A stretch of DNA of 64,000 bases from NCBI RefSeq assembly GCF_026626635.1, contig NZ_JAPNKA010000001.1, forward strand, positions 8,246,001 through 8,310,000, written 5' to 3'. Shown here piece by piece: positions 62,699 through 64,000 of this stretch (position 1 is the first letter of the stretch; each line of letters begins with the position of its first letter). The notes below the pieces were generated by a model that was not told the origin of the DNA, did no database searches, and saw only the letters and a list, made by a program, of their open reading frames with translations. The position numbers and the translations under genes are program-made. Origin of the DNA: Archangium lansingense. GTDB taxonomy: Bacteria; Myxococcota; Myxococcia; Myxococcales; Myxococcaceae.

Positions 62699-62803
62699 TG
62701 GCATCCCCTCTTTAAGTCCTTTTCGGACCGCTCCCCGGTTTTCCGCGCGAAACACCCGTTGGCCGGATAATGAACTCCTTTCTGTTCCAACCTTGGAGGA
62801 TTC

Positions 62804-63805
62804 ATGCCCGTACAGCGTCTCCTGCTCGCCCTCGCCCTCCTGCTCTGCGCCGCACCCGCCGCTGCCCAGCCGTCCAAGGCTCCCGAGGCCCTCGGCATCG
62901 CCATGGAGGGCTACCCCTACCCCGCTCCCGTCCAGTTCCTCCCGCTCACCATTCAGGGCCAGGACGTCCGCATGGCCTACATGGACGTGCCTCCCGCCGG
63001 GAAGTCCAACGGCCGCACCGTCCTCCTCCTGCATGGGAAGAACTTCTTCGGCGCTTACTGGCGCGACACCATTCGGGCCCTCAGCCAGGCCGGCTACCGC
63101 GTCGTCGTCCCCGACCAGATCGGCTTCGGCAAGTCCTCCAAGCCCGCGATCGACTACAGCTTCCACCTGCTCGCCAGCAACACGAAGCGGCTCTTGGATC
63201 AGCTCGGCGTCCAGAAGGTCGTCGTGGTGGGTCACTCCATGGGCGGCATGCTCGCCACGCGCTTCGCCCGACAGTTCCCCGACGTCACCACCCACCTGGT
63301 GCTGGAGAACCCCATCGGCCTCGAGGACTACCGCTTCTTCGTCCCCTATGCCGCCACCGACGACCTCTACCGCGGCCAGCTCGCCACCACCGAGGAGGCC
63401 ATCCGCAAGTACCAGAAGACCTACTACGTCGCCTGGCGCCCCGAGTATGAGGAGTACGTGCAGGTCCTCTTCCGCCAGACCCTGAGCGCTGAGTACCCGC
63501 GCGCCGCCTGGGTGTCCGCCGCCACTGAGCAGATGATCTACCAGCAGCCCGTGGTCCATGAGTTCCCGCTCGTGCAGGCCCCCGTCCTGCTCGTCATCGG
63601 CCAGGAGGACCGCACCGTCGTCGGCCGAGGCCGCGTCGCCCCCGAGGCACTCCCCAAGTACGGTCAGTACCCCGAGCTCGGTCAGCGCGCCGCCAAGGCG
63701 TTTCCCAAGGCCACCCTCGTCGAGCTCCCCAACGTGGGCCATATCCCGCACTTCGAGTCTCCCGAGAAGTGGCACACGGCTTTGCTCGGGTTCCTCGGGA
63801 AGTGA
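62804..63805 (+). CDS. Secreted alpha/beta hydrolase
   Basis: 333 residues with a Sec signal (LLLALALLLCAAPAAAQ). A helical leader, then TVLLLHGKNFFGAYWRDTIRALSQAGYRVVVPDQIGFGKSSKP, nucleophile VVVGHSMGGMLATRFARQ, Asp in LLVIGQEDRTVVG and His in LPNVGHIPHF. Related to haloalkane dehalogenase/epoxide hydrolase-type folds, but with no diagnostic motif for them. ATG follows TTGGAGG. Divergent from the GNAT gene. Confidence 0.9.
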   Translation: MPVQRLLLALALLLCAAPAAAQPSKAPEALGIAMEGYPYPAPVQFLPLTIQGQDVRMAYMDVPPAGKSNGRTVLLLHGKNFFGAYWRDTIRALSQAGYRVVVPDQIGFGKSSKPAIDYSFHLLASNTKRLLDQLGVQKVVVVGHSMGGMLATRFARQFPDVTTHLVLENPIGLEDYRFFVPYAATDDLYRGQLATTEEAIRKYQKTYYVAWRPEYEEYVQVLFRQTLSAEYPRAAWVSAATEQMIYQQPVVHEFPLVQAPVLLVIGQEDRTVVGRGRVAPEALPKYGQYPELGQRAAKAFPKATLVELPNVGHIPHFESPEKWHTALLGFLGK

Positions 63806-63845
63806 GCACGGGTTCAATCTGGGGGCCGAGATACCCTCACCCCGT

Positions 63846-63867
63846 CCCTCTCCCGGAGGGCGAGGGG
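63846..63867. repeat. Intergenic hairpin of the CCCTCTCCC family
   Basis: CCCTCTCCC-GGA-GGGCGAGGG pairs with one mismatch, about 40 bp after the hydrolase stop. The same core is inside the 57711 element. Probably a dispersed palindromic repeat that can end transcripts. Confidence 0.5.
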
Positions 63868-63928
63868 TTCTCTGCGCCAGGGGCTCTCGGTGATGGTCTG
63901 CGCCAGAGGGACTCTGGGGTGGTTTGCC

Positions 63929-64000
63929 TCAGGGGCTCTCGGTGAGGGCGAGCACCACTCGCGCCGTGCCTACGTCGACTGCTCGAGACACCGTCTTGCC
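63929..64000 (-). CDS. Possible 3' end of a gene running off the window
   Basis: Reads GKTVSRAVDVGTARVVLALT then ESP and a stop at 63929-63931. Composition fits coding, but only 23 residues are visible. The end DNA (CTCACCGAGAGCCCCT) is repeated at 63883 just beyond the stop, suggesting a small local duplication. Confidence 0.3.
   Translation of the reverse strand, partial: GKTVSRAVDVGTARVVLALTESP

Noticed and set aside
62699..63817. Extension of the GNAT frame far upstream
   Set aside because: That stretch is antisense to a clear secreted hydrolase; the GNAT start with a ribosome site is at 62698.

Overview
The window reads as chromosomal DNA of a predatory, fruiting-type deltaproteobacterium (Myxococcota, probably suborder Cystobacterineae). 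Pointers are the very high GC with strong third-position G/C bias, a MYXO-CTERM type C-terminal anchor on a secreted glycoside hydrolase, many lipoproteins and secreted hydrolases, a wax ester synthase, PAS-rich histidine kinases, and a sigma-54 activator with its own regulon. Genus is inference. No rRNA, complete tRNA, CRISPR array, IS transposase or phage structural gene was seen.

Layout. 0-11 kb: cofactor-free haloperoxidase-type hydrolase, a bacterial GRAS-family protein divergent from a cytochrome P450, an M4 metalloprotease, a pectinacetylesterase-family esterase, a Crp/Fnr regulator divergent from an SDR, a WGR-like protein and a broken RCC1-repeat lipoprotein. 11-19 kb: a lipoprotein trypsin-like protease carrying two kinds of triple repeat, then a minus-strand run amidohydrolase > WGR/beta-solenoid/LRR protein > DUF1772 membrane protein > SMI1/KNR4 protein. 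19-22 kb: a XylR/DmpR-type sigma-54 activator, flanked on both sides by nearly identical palindromic sites, sits between the amidohydrolase operon and a secreted tyrosinase. Each target has a -24/-12 like promoter about 110 bp from its palindrome. This is the most coherent regulatory system in the window.

22-29 kb: esterases, a truncated beta-lactamase-fold hydrolase, a frameshifted lipoprotein, an acetyl-CoA transferase fused to an acetyltransferase domain, and a shattered sensor kinase. 29-36 kb: GH88-type hydrolase, tandem SRPBCC proteins, a frameshifted endonuclease/phosphatase-family gene, and a tRNA/tmRNA-like 3' end with hairpins and short direct repeats that looks like an integration scar next to a cysteine-rich secreted protein. 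36-46 kb: a large FLVVW-repeat protein with an out-of-frame signal peptide, several truncated genes, a WS/DGAT acyltransferase, PEP synthase, and a junction of gene fragments. 46-64 kb: mostly intact genes: esterases, a hybrid kinase plus kinase pair, a threonine-aldolase-like operon, an OmpA-type protein, an EmrE-like exporter, a lipase/SGNH pair, GNAT and another hydrolase.

Two themes stand out. First, secreted or surface enzymes for attacking aromatic, carbohydrate, ester and peptide substrates dominate. Second, pseudogenes are unusually dense between 10.6 and 45.4 kb, with in-frame TGA codons, one-base indels and novel junctions. They lie beside intergenic palindromes (45.3 and 57.7 kb) that share TAATCCCC termini.
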